Assembly: GCA_030430565.1 (NCBI GenBank)
Contig: JAUIKS010000015.1
Coordinates: 124,001-188,000, forward strand
Length of the DNA stretch: 64,000 bases
Source of the DNA: Polyangia bacterium
Lineage (GTDB): Bacteria; Myxococcota_A; Polyangia; Nannocystales; Nannocystaceae
Direction: 5' to 3'
In this document: in pieces, positions 42,539-51,772 of the stretch
Layout of the letters: every line of letters starts with the position of its first letter
Position numbering within the stretch: the stretch's first letter is position 1
Program-made: the position numbers and the translations under genes
The notes under the pieces: model-generated
What the model was told of the DNA's origin: nothing
Seen by the model: only the letters and a program-made list of their open reading frames with translations
The model's database searches: none

Positions 42539-44776
42539 GTGGGTGAGGGGACGCGAGGGCTTGATGGAGAGTTCGCGCTGGCGCGGATCGCTGATCGCGA
42601 GTCGAGCTACCGCGGCGCCGACGCGATGAGCGACTCGCTCGCGCGCGCCTCGGTCGAGCCGACCCTCGGCGAGCCGGCGCCGCAGCGGGGCAGCGCGTCC
42701 ATGGCGACTCGCTCGCTGCAGCCCGCGCCGGCCCAGCTCGCCGCGCGCGCCGGCGCCACCGAGCTCCCAAGCACCCTCGCCCACGCGGTCGGCGTGCTCT
42801 CGACCCGCGTCACGCACGTGCTTCGAGCGCGCGAGCCCGACGCGACGCCGCCGCTCGTCGCCCCCGCGAGCGCGGAGGAGCGGGAGACCCCGGTCGCGCG
42901 CCTGCGCCGAGAGCTGGCGATCGAGCCCGCGATCGGACCCGGCCTCGACGCCGCGCCGCGGGTCGACGACGACGCGCCCCGCTACGCGCTCGGCGAGGAG
43001 CTCGGCAAGGGCGGCGGCGGGATCGTGCGCGCGGCCGTCGACCGCGACCTGCAGCGCACCGTCGCGATCAAGACGCTGGCGACCCCCTACCTCGGCAGCG
43101 CGCTGCACGTGCAGGCCTTCGTGGAGGAGGCGATCATCACCGCGGGCCTCGATCACCCCGGGATCGTCACCGTCCACGACCTCGGCGTGAGCCCCGAGGC
43201 GGGCCTCTACTACTCGATGAAGCGCCTGCGCGGGCGACCGCTCTCGCGGGTGCTCAAGCGCCTGCGCGCCGGAGACCCCGAGCTGGGCGCGTACTTCACC
43301 CTGAGCCGCCTGCTCGGCTGCTTCGTCGAGCTGTGCCGCGCGATCGCCTACGCCCACGAGCGCGGGGTGATCCACACCGACCTCAAGCCCGACAACATCA
43401 TCGTCGGCCCGCGCGGCGAGATCGTCGTCGTCGACTGGGGCCTCGCGCTCGTGATGGGGCCGAGCGGCCGCAGCCAAGCGCGCTCCAAGCTGCTCGCGGG
43501 GACACCTGAATACATGGCGCCCGAGCAGCTGCTCGGCTCCGGCGAGGCGCTCGACGAGCGCGTCGACGTGTGGGCGCTCGGCGTGATCCTCTACGAGCTG
43601 CTGACGCTGCGCCTGCCGTACCGCGGCGGCAGCATCCGCGGGCTGGTCTCGCGGCTGCAGAGCGAGCGGCTCGTCCCCCCGCGGGAGCGCGCCCCCGAGC
43701 GCGAGATCCCCGAGGACCTCGAGCGCGTCTGCCTGCGCGCGCTCACGCTGCACCGTGAGCGCCGCTACGCCTCGGTCGCCCAGCTCCTGCGCGACGTCGA
43801 TGACCACCTCGAGGGCAGCCGCGCCCGCGCTCGCCAGCTCGCGCTCTCGCAGCGCGCGACGCAGCGTGTGCAAGGTTGGCTCGACGAGGCCGAGCGGCGC
43901 GAGCGCGGCACAAGCGACGCGAGCGCGGCCGCGGGCGTGACCGAGCTCTACGCTCGCAGCGTCGACGCGCTGCTGCGCGCGCTCGAGCAGAACGCGGAGC
44001 CCGGCCCGATCGAGTCGCTCGCCGGCGAGCTCTACTGGCGGATCTTCACGAGCGCCTACTCCGAGCGCGCCCGCGCCGAGCGCTCGGTGACCGATCGACG
44101 CCGCGCCCTGCTCACGCGGCTGAGCCAGCGCGTGCTCCCAGCGATCGTCCGCGTCGGTCGAGCCCGCGCCCGCGCCCGCGGCCCGCTCACGCTCGTCGAG
44201 CGAGTCGAGCGTGAGGAGCGTGAGGACGACGCGAGCGCGTGGCTCTCGATCGTCGAGCAGCTCTGCCAGCTCGAGCCGCGCGCGCGCGCGGACGCCTTCA
44301 CCGGCCTCCCCGCGCTCAGCCCCCTCGTCCGCCGGATCCACGGCCTCCGCGGCGTGCCGCTGTTTCGCGAGATGAAGCCGCACAGCCTGCTGCAGGTCGC
44401 CGACGCCTGCGAGGATCAACGCTTCGCGCCCGGCGAGACGATCTTCGCGCAGGGGGAGGCCGACGACGCGCTGTGCGTGCTGCTCGAGGGCGCCGTCGAC
44501 ATCCTCCGCGACGGCCAGAAGATCAACACGCTCGGGCCCGGCGAGTGCGTGGGCGAGATCGCGGCGCTCGGCGACAGCACGCGCACCGCGAGCGTCGTCG
44601 CGAACGCGCCGGTCACCTGCGTGCTGCTCGCCGGCTCGCGCTTCCGCGAGCTCGTAGGCAGCTGTGGCGAGATCGGGCTCGCGCTGGTCACGATCCTCAA
44701 CCAGCGCCTGCGCGTCGCGACGGAGCGCGAGGCCGCCCTGCGCGGCCAGCTCTCCGCGCGGGCCGAGCACGCCTAG
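42539..44776 (+). CDS. Ser/Thr protein kinase with C-terminal cyclic-nucleotide-binding domain
   Basis: A soluble 745-residue kinase (716 if the ATG at 42626 is used). An N-terminal Ala/Pro/Ser-rich region (about 1-145) precedes the Hanks-type kinase domain (about 148-425). This has GKGGGGIV loop, K178 (VAIK), HTDLKPDN with D281, VDWG with the metal Asp D299 in place of DFG, and GTPEYMAPEQ. A helical linker follows. A cNMP-binding domain (about 600-725) has FAPGETIFAQGEADD and GECVGEIAALGDSTRTAS with the phosphate-binding-cassette Arg. It probably phosphorylates targets in response to cAMP/cGMP or a related ligand. There is no transmembrane helix. Confidence 0.92.
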   Translation: MGEGTRGLDGEFALARIADRESSYRGADAMSDSLARASVEPTLGEPAPQRGSASMATRSLQPAPAQLAARAGATELPSTLAHAVGVLSTRVTHVLRAREPDATPPLVAPASAEERETPVARLRRELAIEPAIGPGLDAAPRVDDDAPRYALGEELGKGGGGIVRAAVDRDLQRTVAIKTLATPYLGSALHVQAFVEEAIITAGLDHPGIVTVHDLGVSPEAGLYYSMKRLRGRPLSRVLKRLRAGDPELGAYFTLSRLLGCFVELCRAIAYAHERGVIHTDLKPDNIIVGPRGEIVVVDWGLALVMGPSGRSQARSKLLAGTPEYMAPEQLLGSGEALDERVDVWALGVILYELLTLRLPYRGGSIRGLVSRLQSERLVPPRERAPEREIPEDLERVCLRALTLHRERRYASVAQLLRDVDDHLEGSRARARQLALSQRATQRVQGWLDEAERRERGTSDASAAAGVTELYARSVDALLRALEQNAEPGPIESLAGELYWRIFTSAYSERARAERSVTDRRRALLTRLSQRVLPAIVRVGRARARARGPLTLVERVEREEREDDASAWLSIVEQLCQLEPRARADAFTGLPALSPLVRRIHGLRGVPLFREMKPHSLLQVADACEDQRFAPGETIFAQGEADDALCVLLEGAVDILRDGQKINTLGPGECVGEIAALGDSTRTASVVANAPVTCVLLAGSRFRELVGSCGEIGLALVTILNQRLRVATEREAALRGQLSARAEHA

Positions 44777-44791
44777 CTGCTCTTTTAGACA

Positions 44792-44797
44792 TATAAT
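44792..44797 (+). promoter_or_regulatory. -10 element TATAAT, leaderless start
   Basis: A perfect consensus TATAAT, very rare in this GC-rich DNA, lies 6 nt before the GTG at 44804 and within the 27-nt gap after the kinase gene. No -35 is evident. Confidence 0.65.
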
Positions 44798-44803
44798 CCG
44801 GCG

Positions 44804-45592
44804 GTGGGCTGGTCGTCTCGCTCGCGCGCGCGCGCGCCCTTCGAGAGCGCGCTCACCGTGCTGCTGCTGCTCGTGTTCACCAACGGGCTCTTCATCGGGC
44901 TCTCGCTCGCCCACGCCGCGCTGCCCTGGTACCTCGCGCTGCCGCTGCGGCTCACGGTCGTGTTCGGCGCGCCCTACTTGACCGCGCACGCGCTCGACCG
45001 GTGGCTCGGCGGCTTCGCGGATCGCCAGGCGATCCCGACCTGCATGATCATCGCGGGCTTCGCGATCTTCATGCTCAGCGGGGGCAACCACCTGAGCAAC
45101 TACGTCTGGCTCGCGCGCGGAGACAACGTCGAGGGCGTGAGGATCGCCGACGCCAACGAGCACCCCGACGCGAGCTACATGCGCCTCCAAGACGCGAGGT
45201 TTCGCCCGGACCTCGCGCTCTTCCACAAGTGGTACGACGACGAGGACACCTACTACTACCACGCGGTCCCGATCGTCGATCCCGACTGGACGCCCGGCGA
45301 CTCGATCCTCGCGTGGGCCGTGTGCAGCGACCGGGAGTACTGGGCCCTGGCGCGCGCCCCCGAGACGGTCCCCATGCAGGGCTTCGTCGTCACGCACCAC
45401 CGCAACCTGCGCCGGACGCTGCGAAAGCACGGGCGCTCGCTGAACCCGTGGGCCGTCGCGCTCGAGCTCAGCGTGCTGCCCTACGAGGCGCAGCTCGTCT
45501 ACACCTGGCGAAAGGTCCGCGCCATGCTCTGGATCGTCAACGGGATCCTGCTGGCCCTGTGGATCTTCGTGATCGTCAAGGTCGGCCGCTGA
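44804..45592 (+). CDS. hypothetical membrane protein
   Basis: A 262-residue protein with hydrophobic helices at about 14-35, 40-58, 76-95 and 236-257. The soluble part between (about 96-230) is rich in Asp, Tyr, Trp and His (HKWYDDEDTYYYHAVPI) and has conserved-looking acidic patches. No family recognised. The GTG start has a perfect TATAAT 6 nt upstream, so it has its own promoter although it directly follows the kinase gene. Confidence 0.75.
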   Translation: MGWSSRSRARAPFESALTVLLLLVFTNGLFIGLSLAHAALPWYLALPLRLTVVFGAPYLTAHALDRWLGGFADRQAIPTCMIIAGFAIFMLSGGNHLSNYVWLARGDNVEGVRIADANEHPDASYMRLQDARFRPDLALFHKWYDDEDTYYYHAVPIVDPDWTPGDSILAWAVCSDREYWALARAPETVPMQGFVVTHHRNLRRTLRKHGRSLNPWAVALELSVLPYEAQLVYTWRKVRAMLWIVNGILLALWIFVIVKVGR

Positions 45593-45610
45593 CGACCGAC
45601 GCCGCGCGGG

Positions 45611-46240
45611 CTACTCGGGCTTGCGACCTCGGAGCAGGCGCAGCTCGCCGCCGTGCGAGCGCAGCGAGGGCAGCGCCTCCATCGAGAAGTCCGACGCGAG
45701 CGCTTCGAACGGCTCCCAAAACGGCCGCGAGATGTCGGCGCGCGCGGTCAAGTTGACCATGCGCCCCTGAAACCCCGGCCTGGCCGCGTAGACATCCACC
45801 GCGACGAGCCGACCGCCCGGGCGCAGGAGCGACCACAGCCGCTCGGCCGCGCGGCGCCAGTCCGGGAACGCGGTGAGCCCGAGGAACACGTGCAGGCAGT
45901 CGACCTCACGGCGCCCGCCCTCGACCGCGCTCGCGAGCGCGTCGCCGTCGAATTGCAGCACGTCCCCCTGGAGCAGCGTGACGTTGTCCCAGCCCGCGCG
46001 CGCGACTCGCTGGCGCGCCCGCGCGAGCATCCCGGCGCTGTAGTCGACGCCGACGACCCGCCCCGCGGACCCGACCGCCGGCGCGAGGCCGTCGAGGCTA
46101 AGACCTGTCCCACAAGGCAGATCAAGCACCCACTCGCCAGGCCGCGGCGCGAGGGCCTCGGCCGCGCGTTGACGTGTCTCGACGTACAGGCGCTCGACCG
46201 AGGCGTCATAAAACCGTGAGAACAGATCGTACCAGCCCAT
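45611..46240 (-). CDS. class I SAM-dependent methyltransferase
   Basis: A 209-residue methyltransferase of the UbiE/MenG-like kind. Motif I is VLDLPCGTGLSLDGLAP (about 43-59). The acidic residue of motif II is in GVDYSAGML, and motif post-II is LQGDVLQ. RPGGRLVAVDVY is motif III. The substrate is not predictable; the family methylates quinones, lipids or small molecules. GGAGAGAGG upstream of the ATG is a good Shine-Dalgarno site, so it is leadered. A MAPEG gene lies 29 bp upstream in the same direction. Confidence 0.9.
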   Translation of the reverse strand: MGWYDLFSRFYDASVERLYVETRQRAAEALAPRPGEWVLDLPCGTGLSLDGLAPAVGSAGRVVGVDYSAGMLARARQRVARAGWDNVTLLQGDVLQFDGDALASAVEGGRREVDCLHVFLGLTAFPDWRRAAERLWSLLRPGGRLVAVDVYAARPGFQGRMVNLTARADISRPFWEPFEALASDFSMEALPSLRSHGGELRLLRGRKPE

Positions 46241-46269
46241 AACCTCTCTCCGCAGGACTCAGACCGCGC

Positions 46270-46725
46270 TCAGGCCGTCAGCTCGAGGATGAAGCCGAAG
46301 TACCGCAGCCACATCGCCAGCAGCGCGCCGCAGCCGAGCAGGTAGGGGATAAAGCGATGGTTCGGGTCGTTGTAGCTGAGGTGCACGACCGCGTGCGCGA
46401 AGCGAGCCCCGACGTAGACCCAGGCCAGCGTCATCATGGTCTCGTCGACGCCGCCCGTGATCAGCAGGAAGCCGACCAGCGCGTAGAACAGGATCGGCAT
46501 CTCGAAGAGGTTGGCGAGGTGGTGCGTCGGGGCGCGCTCACGCTCCGGCGGCGGCTCGCCGCTCTTCGCGACGTAGAAAGAGAGCGGCACCTCGCCCGTG
46601 AGGATCATCGGGATGCGGACCATGAACAGCCGCGCCCAGACGAGCCACGTGAGCGCGACGAGCGCGAACACCGGGTACAAGATCTCGAGCTGCGCTGGGC
46701 TCTCCAGCAATTCGATCACGGCCAT
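46270..46725 (-). CDS. MAPEG-family membrane protein
   Basis: A small four-helix membrane protein of 151 residues. It is related to microsomal glutathione transferases and bacterial MAPEG proteins. Helices lie at about 14-36, 70-90, 93-113 and 127-148. Family features include the ARLFMVRIP, NLFEMPILFYAL and VYVGARFAHAVVHLSYND blocks. The ATG at 46725 has TACGAT 6 nt upstream. Probably co-transcribed with the methyltransferase that follows. Confidence 0.88.
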   Translation of the reverse strand: MAVIELLESPAQLEILYPVFALVALTWLVWARLFMVRIPMILTGEVPLSFYVAKSGEPPPERERAPTHHLANLFEMPILFYALVGFLLITGGVDETMMTLAWVYVGARFAHAVVHLSYNDPNHRFIPYLLGCGALLAMWLRYFGFILELTA

Positions 46726-46731
46726 GCCCGC

Positions 46732-46737
46732 ATCGTA
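46732..46737 (-). promoter_or_regulatory. -10 element TACGAT, leaderless start
   Basis: TACGAT ends 6 nt before the ATG at 46725 on the minus strand. Confidence 0.55.
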
Positions 46738-46881
46738 GCGAAGCGCGCGCCGGCCGACGAGCCGTCGCGCGAGCGCGCGCGCGAACAAAAAAACCGAACC
46801 CCGGCGATCGCGTGTGTAAGGCCCCTCGGGTCGGGCGCGTTCGCGGGTTGTAACGCACGAGAGAGCCCGAGGAGAACCGCG

Positions 46882-47835
46882 ATGAACACCGAGCCCACGA
46901 CCCCGCGCCGCCTTTCTGCACGTCTGCCCGCGCTGCTCGGCGCGCTCACGCTCGTCGCGCTCGCGACCGGATGCGCGCATAAGGACGCGGGCTCCTACGT
47001 CGCGCCAACGTCCTCGTACGGCGGCGCCGGCGGACACGACAGCGCGAGCGCCCCCCCGCCCCAGGCCGGCACCTCCTACGGCTCGCCGAGCAGCGGCGGC
47101 GGCGAGCTCAGCAAGCGCTCCGCGGCGCCCAGCCCGACCTTCCACGACGCCGACGGGATGGCCGCGGAGGACAGCGCCATCAGCGAGCGCGAGTCCTTCG
47201 ACCCTGAGCCGCGCGACCGCCCGGGGCTCGGGACCTCCTACGGCGAGCACCGCTGGTCCGAGGTCCGCTCGGTCTCGTTCAAGCGCGGCAACCCGGGCAG
47301 CCCCGACGCGGTGCTGAGCCTGCGCTACAACGACCGCCAGGGCGTGCGCGAGCTCGCCAACATCCGCGGCTCGGGCTTTCGCTCCACCGCGACCAGCGAG
47401 GTCGGGCCGCTGCGCATGTCGCTGCTCGATGGATCCGGGCGCTCACTCCAAGGCGCGATCGTCGGCGGCGAGACCTACGCGGTCGGCGAGACCGGTCAGC
47501 GCTACATGATCGGGATCGAGAACAACAGCGGCGAGCGCTACGAGGTCGTGACGACCGTCGACGGCCTCGACGTCATCGACGGCGATCACGGCAGCCTCGA
47601 CAAGCGCGGCTACGTCGTCGAGCCGTTCACGAGCTTCGTGATCGAGGGCTGGCGCACCAGCGACAGCTCGGTCGCCGCGTTCCGCTTCAGCTCCATCGAC
47701 GACAGCTACGCCGACCGCACGGGCCGGCCCCGCAACATCGGTGTGATCGGGGCCGCTTTCTTCCACGAGCGCAGCCGACCAGACTACTACGAGCTTCAGC
47801 GGCGCGACCACGCCGATCCGTTCCCTGGCCGATAG
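46882..47835 (+). CDS. hypothetical lipoprotein
   Basis: A 317-residue lipoprotein, lipobox ATGC with Cys31. A Ser/Gly/Tyr/Pro-rich linker spans about 35-90. The C-terminal domain (about 150-317) is beta-rich and includes RYMIGIENNSGERYEVVTTVDGLDVIDG, reminiscent of small beta-sandwich domains that begin with an aspartate-bearing loop. No cysteine apart from the lipidated one. GAGGAGAA is a clear Shine-Dalgarno site 6 nt before the ATG. Function unknown. Confidence 0.78.
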   Translation: MNTEPTTPRRLSARLPALLGALTLVALATGCAHKDAGSYVAPTSSYGGAGGHDSASAPPPQAGTSYGSPSSGGGELSKRSAAPSPTFHDADGMAAEDSAISERESFDPEPRDRPGLGTSYGEHRWSEVRSVSFKRGNPGSPDAVLSLRYNDRQGVRELANIRGSGFRSTATSEVGPLRMSLLDGSGRSLQGAIVGGETYAVGETGQRYMIGIENNSGERYEVVTTVDGLDVIDGDHGSLDKRGYVVEPFTSFVIEGWRTSDSSVAAFRFSSIDDSYADRTGRPRNIGVIGAAFFHERSRPDYYELQRRDHADPFPGR

Positions 47836-48132
47836 GTCAGGCTTGTACCTACGCAGCTGAGCGCGCCGCCCTCCCCCCGCGGCGCAGCCACCGGCCGCCC
47901 GAGCTCCTGTCGCCGGGCCGGACCCCGGGTTGTTGCACCCATGGAAAAGACACTGCGATCCCCGCAGGTCCAGCATGGGGCATCGATCTCACCAGCCCAC
48001 CCGGGGGCCGGTCCGGCGCTGGAGGCCTTTTTCAAGTGAAGGTGATCTGGCGCTCGCCGCTTGCACCGTCACGAGCGCGCTCGCGCTCGCTGTTTGCACC
48101 TGCATCGTCCGCGAGGCTGTCTGCGCGACGCC
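47836..48132. other. convergent spacer, no gene seen
   Basis: The longest gap between convergent genes in the window (297 bases). Short open frames cross it, but none has a credible start, SD site or coding character. I see no clear hairpin with a T-run and no RNA gene. Confidence 0.5.
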
Positions 48133-49887
48133 TCACCGCAGGTGACACGCGCGCAGCGCCTCGCCGAGCGCCTCAGCTGGCGCCGAGGGCAGGTCACGAC
48201 ACCTCCACGCGACATGTCCGTCCGGCCTGATCAGCAACGCCCCGCGCTCCGTCACCTCCGCGACCTCGAGGTAGCGCGCGCGCGCCTCCGCGGACGCGCG
48301 CAGCGCACGAACACGCAGCGGCGCCCGCAGCTCGCGACCGACCGACGTGACCGCGGCGTCCCAGCCCTCCCCGGCGAGGACCAACAGCGTGAAGCCGAGC
48401 GGATCGATGAGATCATGGGTCGAGCGCGCGCGCCCCTCATCGAGCCACAGGTGCGGCAGCCTGGCGCCCGCCGCCGCGCTCGGCACATAGCAGCGCACCG
48501 GGTCCTCGGGAGCCGGCGCCGGCGCGTCAGGGACCAGCGCCCCCTCGCGGTAGACGTAGCCGATGTCGAGGCCCAGGCGATCGAAGTGCGCGACCTGGGC
48601 CGCGATCGCCTCGCGCACGCGCTCGCGCACCACCGCGCTGCGCCGAAACCTCCCCATGATCAGCTGCGCCGGCAGCTCAACCGCGCGCTGCAGCACGCGC
48701 CGCGCCAGGCGTGGAAAGCTCGCGCTCCATCGCTCGACCCGCGCCTTCAGCTCGAGCCCGGAGCGCGGCAGCCCGAGCGACGCCGGGACCGCGAAGATGT
48801 TGTCGAAGTTGGCGAGGCTCTCCTCGCAGTTCGAACGCGCGACCGGTCGACGCTCCTGCTCGTAGGTGTCGAGCAGCGCCGGGTCGGCCTGGTCGCGCAG
48901 CACCGCCGCGAGCTTCCACGCCAGGTTGTGGGCGTCCGCGACCCCGGTGTTCAGGCCCAGGCCGCCGGTCGGCGGGAAGCGGTGCGCGGCGTCGCCGACC
49001 AGGAACGCGTCCCCGGCGCGAAACGTCGGGGCGACCTGCGCCGACATCCGCCACAGCGAGATCGACTTGACCGCCTCCTCCGCGACCTCGCGCCCGAGCG
49101 CCACGGCGAGGCGCGTGGCGATGACCGCCGGCGTGAACGACTCGATCCGCTCGTGCTCAAACAGCGGGAAGTGATAGACCCAGCGTCGCTCGACGTGGTG
49201 AGCGATCAACGTCCCGGGCGCCGCCGGCTCGAACAGCCAGTAGAGCTTCGCGCGGGTGTTGACGTGCTCGGAGAGGTCGAGCTCGAGATACGCGCTGACG
49301 AAGTCGAGCAGGCGCGCGGGGCCCTCCATGGTGATCCCGAGCGCCGCGCGTACGCGGCTGCTCGCGCCGTCCGCCGCGATCAGGTAGCGGTGCGCGAGCT
49401 CGCGGCGCGCCTCGGTCGCGCGCGCGCGGATCCGGCTGCGCCGCTCGCCCGCGAAGCCCTCCCACTCCGCGCCCGTCAGCAGCTCAATCTCCGGGCGCTC
49501 GCGCACGCGGGCGCGCAGGGCTCGCTCGAGCTCGACCTGCGACAGGTTGAGATAGGCCGGCTCAGCGCGCACGTGCTCCCGATAGCTGCGCGCGATGTCC
49601 TCCTCGAGCAGGTCGATGCGCCCGAACTCCTCGTTGATCGAGCGACAGAATAGGATCCGCGCGGCGTCCTCCGGCGGTGAGGCCTCGGCCGCGAGCGCGT
49701 CGAGGTCGAAGCCCAAGCCCGCGAGGATCTCGAGCGTGCGCGCGTTGATCTCGTGGGCCTTCGGGTGCTCACAGAGGCCCGGCTGACGCTCGAGCAGCAC
49801 GCAGGAGACGCCCGCCTGGGCCAGGCACAGCGCGCTGACCATCCCCGACGGCCCGCCGCCGACGATCAGCACCTCGGCCTCACTCAC
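48133..49887 (-). CDS. FAD-dependent aromatic monooxygenase (PHBH/phenol hydroxylase type)
   Basis: A 584-residue flavoprotein hydroxylase. The FAD motif GGGPSG is at 10-15 and the DG motif in AADGASSRVR. VGDAAHRFPPTGGLGLNTGVAD (from about 286) binds the flavin ribityl. A C-terminal thioredoxin-like domain (about 440-584, ending with LLIRPDGHVAWRC) is typical of phenol and resorcinol hydroxylases and polyketide oxygenases. The substrate is unknown. The start overlaps the last 8 bp of an upstream four-helix membrane protein gene, so the two are co-expressed. Confidence 0.92.
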   Translation of the reverse strand: MSEAEVLIVGGGPSGMVSALCLAQAGVSCVLLERQPGLCEHPKAHEINARTLEILAGLGFDLDALAAEASPPEDAARILFCRSINEEFGRIDLLEEDIARSYREHVRAEPAYLNLSQVELERALRARVRERPEIELLTGAEWEGFAGERRSRIRARATEARRELAHRYLIAADGASSRVRAALGITMEGPARLLDFVSAYLELDLSEHVNTRAKLYWLFEPAAPGTLIAHHVERRWVYHFPLFEHERIESFTPAVIATRLAVALGREVAEEAVKSISLWRMSAQVAPTFRAGDAFLVGDAAHRFPPTGGLGLNTGVADAHNLAWKLAAVLRDQADPALLDTYEQERRPVARSNCEESLANFDNIFAVPASLGLPRSGLELKARVERWSASFPRLARRVLQRAVELPAQLIMGRFRRSAVVRERVREAIAAQVAHFDRLGLDIGYVYREGALVPDAPAPAPEDPVRCYVPSAAAGARLPHLWLDEGRARSTHDLIDPLGFTLLVLAGEGWDAAVTSVGRELRAPLRVRALRASAEARARYLEVAEVTERGALLIRPDGHVAWRCRDLPSAPAEALGEALRACHLR

Positions 49888-50332
49888 CGGGCGAGTCCTC
49901 CACGCGCGCGATCGCCAGCGAGCTCGCCGCGAGCAGCGCGCTGAAGATCACGAAGGCGAGCACGTTCTCGTTGAGCCCGAGGACGGTGAGATGAAACGAC
50001 GAATCGACCACCAGGCCGTCGTAGCTGCCGGCCAGCGCGGACGCGCCCCAGAACGCGAGCACGTTGCACGCCTGCCACGCCCACGCGATCCGCAAGCGCG
50101 CGCGCCTGGGCGGGCCGCGCCAGATCAGCGCGAGGTTCACGACGCCCGACAGCGCCATGAAGCACATCAGCCACATCAGGTGAAAGCGCGCGTGTCCGGG
50201 CCAGCTCGGGTTGAGCAGGTGCGTGGCGTCGCGGTCGCGGAGGATCGGGCCAAAGAACTCGGCCGTGCCCAGGGTGAGCAGCGCCCGCGCGAGCCGTGGA
50301 TGGGAGGAACGTGTCTGCGACTCTCGAGCCAA
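49880..50332 (-). CDS. small four-helix membrane protein
   Basis: A 150-residue membrane protein with helices at about 14-30, 49-70, 83-104 and 115-143. The LLNPSWPGHARFHLMWLMCF segment places histidines near a membrane face, as in heme- or quinone-associated small membrane proteins, but this is only suggestive. The TTG start and CAGAGT 9 nt upstream fit leaderless initiation. Coupled to the FAD monooxygenase gene. Confidence 0.7.
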   Translation of the reverse strand: MARESQTRSSHPRLARALLTLGTAEFFGPILRDRDATHLLNPSWPGHARFHLMWLMCFMALSGVVNLALIWRGPPRRARLRIAWAWQACNVLAFWGASALAGSYDGLVVDSSFHLTVLGLNENVLAFVIFSALLAASSLAIARVEDSPGE

Positions 50333-50341
50333 AGCTCGTTA

Positions 50342-50347
50342 ACTCTG
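50342..50347 (-). promoter_or_regulatory. weak -10-like CAGAGT
   Basis: CAGAGT, preceded by TG, ends 9 nt before the TTG at 50332 on the minus strand. Confidence 0.25.
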
Positions 50348-50571
50348 CACAGCGACGCGCCCTCGACGATGGCCGAACCTGTGCACCCGCTGCTCCGTCC
50401 GTGACCATCGTCGGCCGACTCGCTCTCGCCCTGACAGCCCCGATCGTAGCACCCTCTCGCGCCCGCGTACGCGAGCGGGCGTACCTTCGCCGCGTGACCT
50501 CGCCGTCGCGCCTCGAGCTTGTTCGGGCGAGCTCGGCCCCTCACCATGCACGCGAAGGCGAGGGACCGAGC

Positions 50572-51771
50572 ATGGCGTCAACGACCGAGTCCATCCTGAT
50601 GCGCGTCCTCAACGAGCCCGCGCTCGTCGCCGCGGTCCAGGCCCTGGCGCCCGCGCAGCTCGACGCGCTGGTCGCAAACGTCGGTCTCGAGGACGCCGGC
50701 GAGCTGCTCGCCATGGCGACGGAGGAGCAGCTCATCTACCTCGTCGACGACTCGCTGTGGCGGCCCGACGGCGACCGCGAGCGCTTCGACCACGCCCGCT
50801 TCCCCTGCTGGCTCGAGGTCATGCTCGAGGGCGGCGACGCGCTCGTCGCCGCGCGCCTGCGCGCGCTCCCAGAGGACACGGTCACGCTCGCCTTCTCCGG
50901 CCAGCTGCTCGTGCTCGACCGCAACACCCTCGGCGTCGACATGGCCGGCGCCTCCTGGCGCGAGGCCGAGGAGACCGAGCGAGCGCTCGACGCCTGCCAG
51001 TACCTCGAGCTCGGCAACTACGCGCTCATCAGCCGCCGCGCGCGGGGCTGGGACGCCGTGATCGCGGCGCTGCTCGCCCTCGACCAGCTCGATCACGCGC
51101 TGCTCGAGCGCGTGCTCGACGGCTGCTGCCGCGCGGCGAGCGGGATCCTCGACGAGCACGGCGGGCTCTACAGCGCGCTCTCCCACGCCGAGTCGCTCGC
51201 CGAGGACGCGGACGCCAGCCGCGAAGACCGTCGCGCCGCCCGCGGCTTCGTCGCGCGGGCCGACGCGCTCGCCTTTGTGCGCCTGCTCGATGAGTCACCT
51301 GCCGACACGCGACCCGGCGCCGCGCCGCCGCCCCGCGACGCCATCACGCGCGCGTACCTCCACCGGCTCACGCCGACCGCCGACCGCGTCGAGCGCGGTC
51401 CGGCCCCGCGGTCGCCCGCGCGCGCGCTGCTGCGCGAGCTGGTCCCCGAGACAGCTCCGGCGGCGACGCCCGCGTTGACGACCGCGGCGGCCCGCCGGCT
51501 GCGTGACGCGATGGCGCGGCTCCCCGCCGCGCTGCGCTCCGCGCGTGAGGCCGAGCTGCTGTACCTCGCGAACCTCCTCGTCGCGGCCGGACGCGCGGCC
51601 CCGGTCGACGCGGCGCAGCGCGTGATCGAGCTGTGCGCGCGGGGTCGCGAGCACGTCCGCGAGCACGCCGCGCGCGAGCACGCCGCGCCCCTGCGGACAT
51701 GGTCCTGCGTCCAGCTGTTTCGCCTCGGCCACGCGCTCGCCCGCGACGCCCGCGACGACCGCGGTGAATGA
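50572..51771 (+). CDS. hypothetical protein, resembles the DUF6178 type
   Basis: A soluble, mostly helical 399-residue protein. The N-terminal block (about 5-75: MRVLNEPALVAAVQALAPAQL, IGLEDAGELL-like, EEQLIYLVDDSLWRPD) resembles deltaproteobacterial DUF6178 proteins; this is from memory and not checked. The C-terminal half is Ala/Arg-rich helical repeats. No catalytic motif. A GAGGGA site lies about 6 nt before the ATG. The stop is one base from that of the convergent phosphotransferase. Confidence 0.7.
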   Translation: MASTTESILMRVLNEPALVAAVQALAPAQLDALVANVGLEDAGELLAMATEEQLIYLVDDSLWRPDGDRERFDHARFPCWLEVMLEGGDALVAARLRALPEDTVTLAFSGQLLVLDRNTLGVDMAGASWREAEETERALDACQYLELGNYALISRRARGWDAVIAALLALDQLDHALLERVLDGCCRAASGILDEHGGLYSALSHAESLAEDADASREDRRAARGFVARADALAFVRLLDESPADTRPGAAPPPRDAITRAYLHRLTPTADRVERGPAPRSPARALLRELVPETAPAATPALTTAAARRLRDAMARLPAALRSAREAELLYLANLLVAAGRAAPVDAAQRVIELCARGREHVREHAAREHAAPLRTWSCVQLFRLGHALARDARDDRGE

Positions 51772-51772
51772 C

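Noticed and set aside
47930..48145. Small plus-strand frame in the convergent spacer after the lipoprotein at 46882
   Set aside because: Poor start, no SD or -10 signal, mixed shadow composition with random Cys/His/Arg; no support as a gene.
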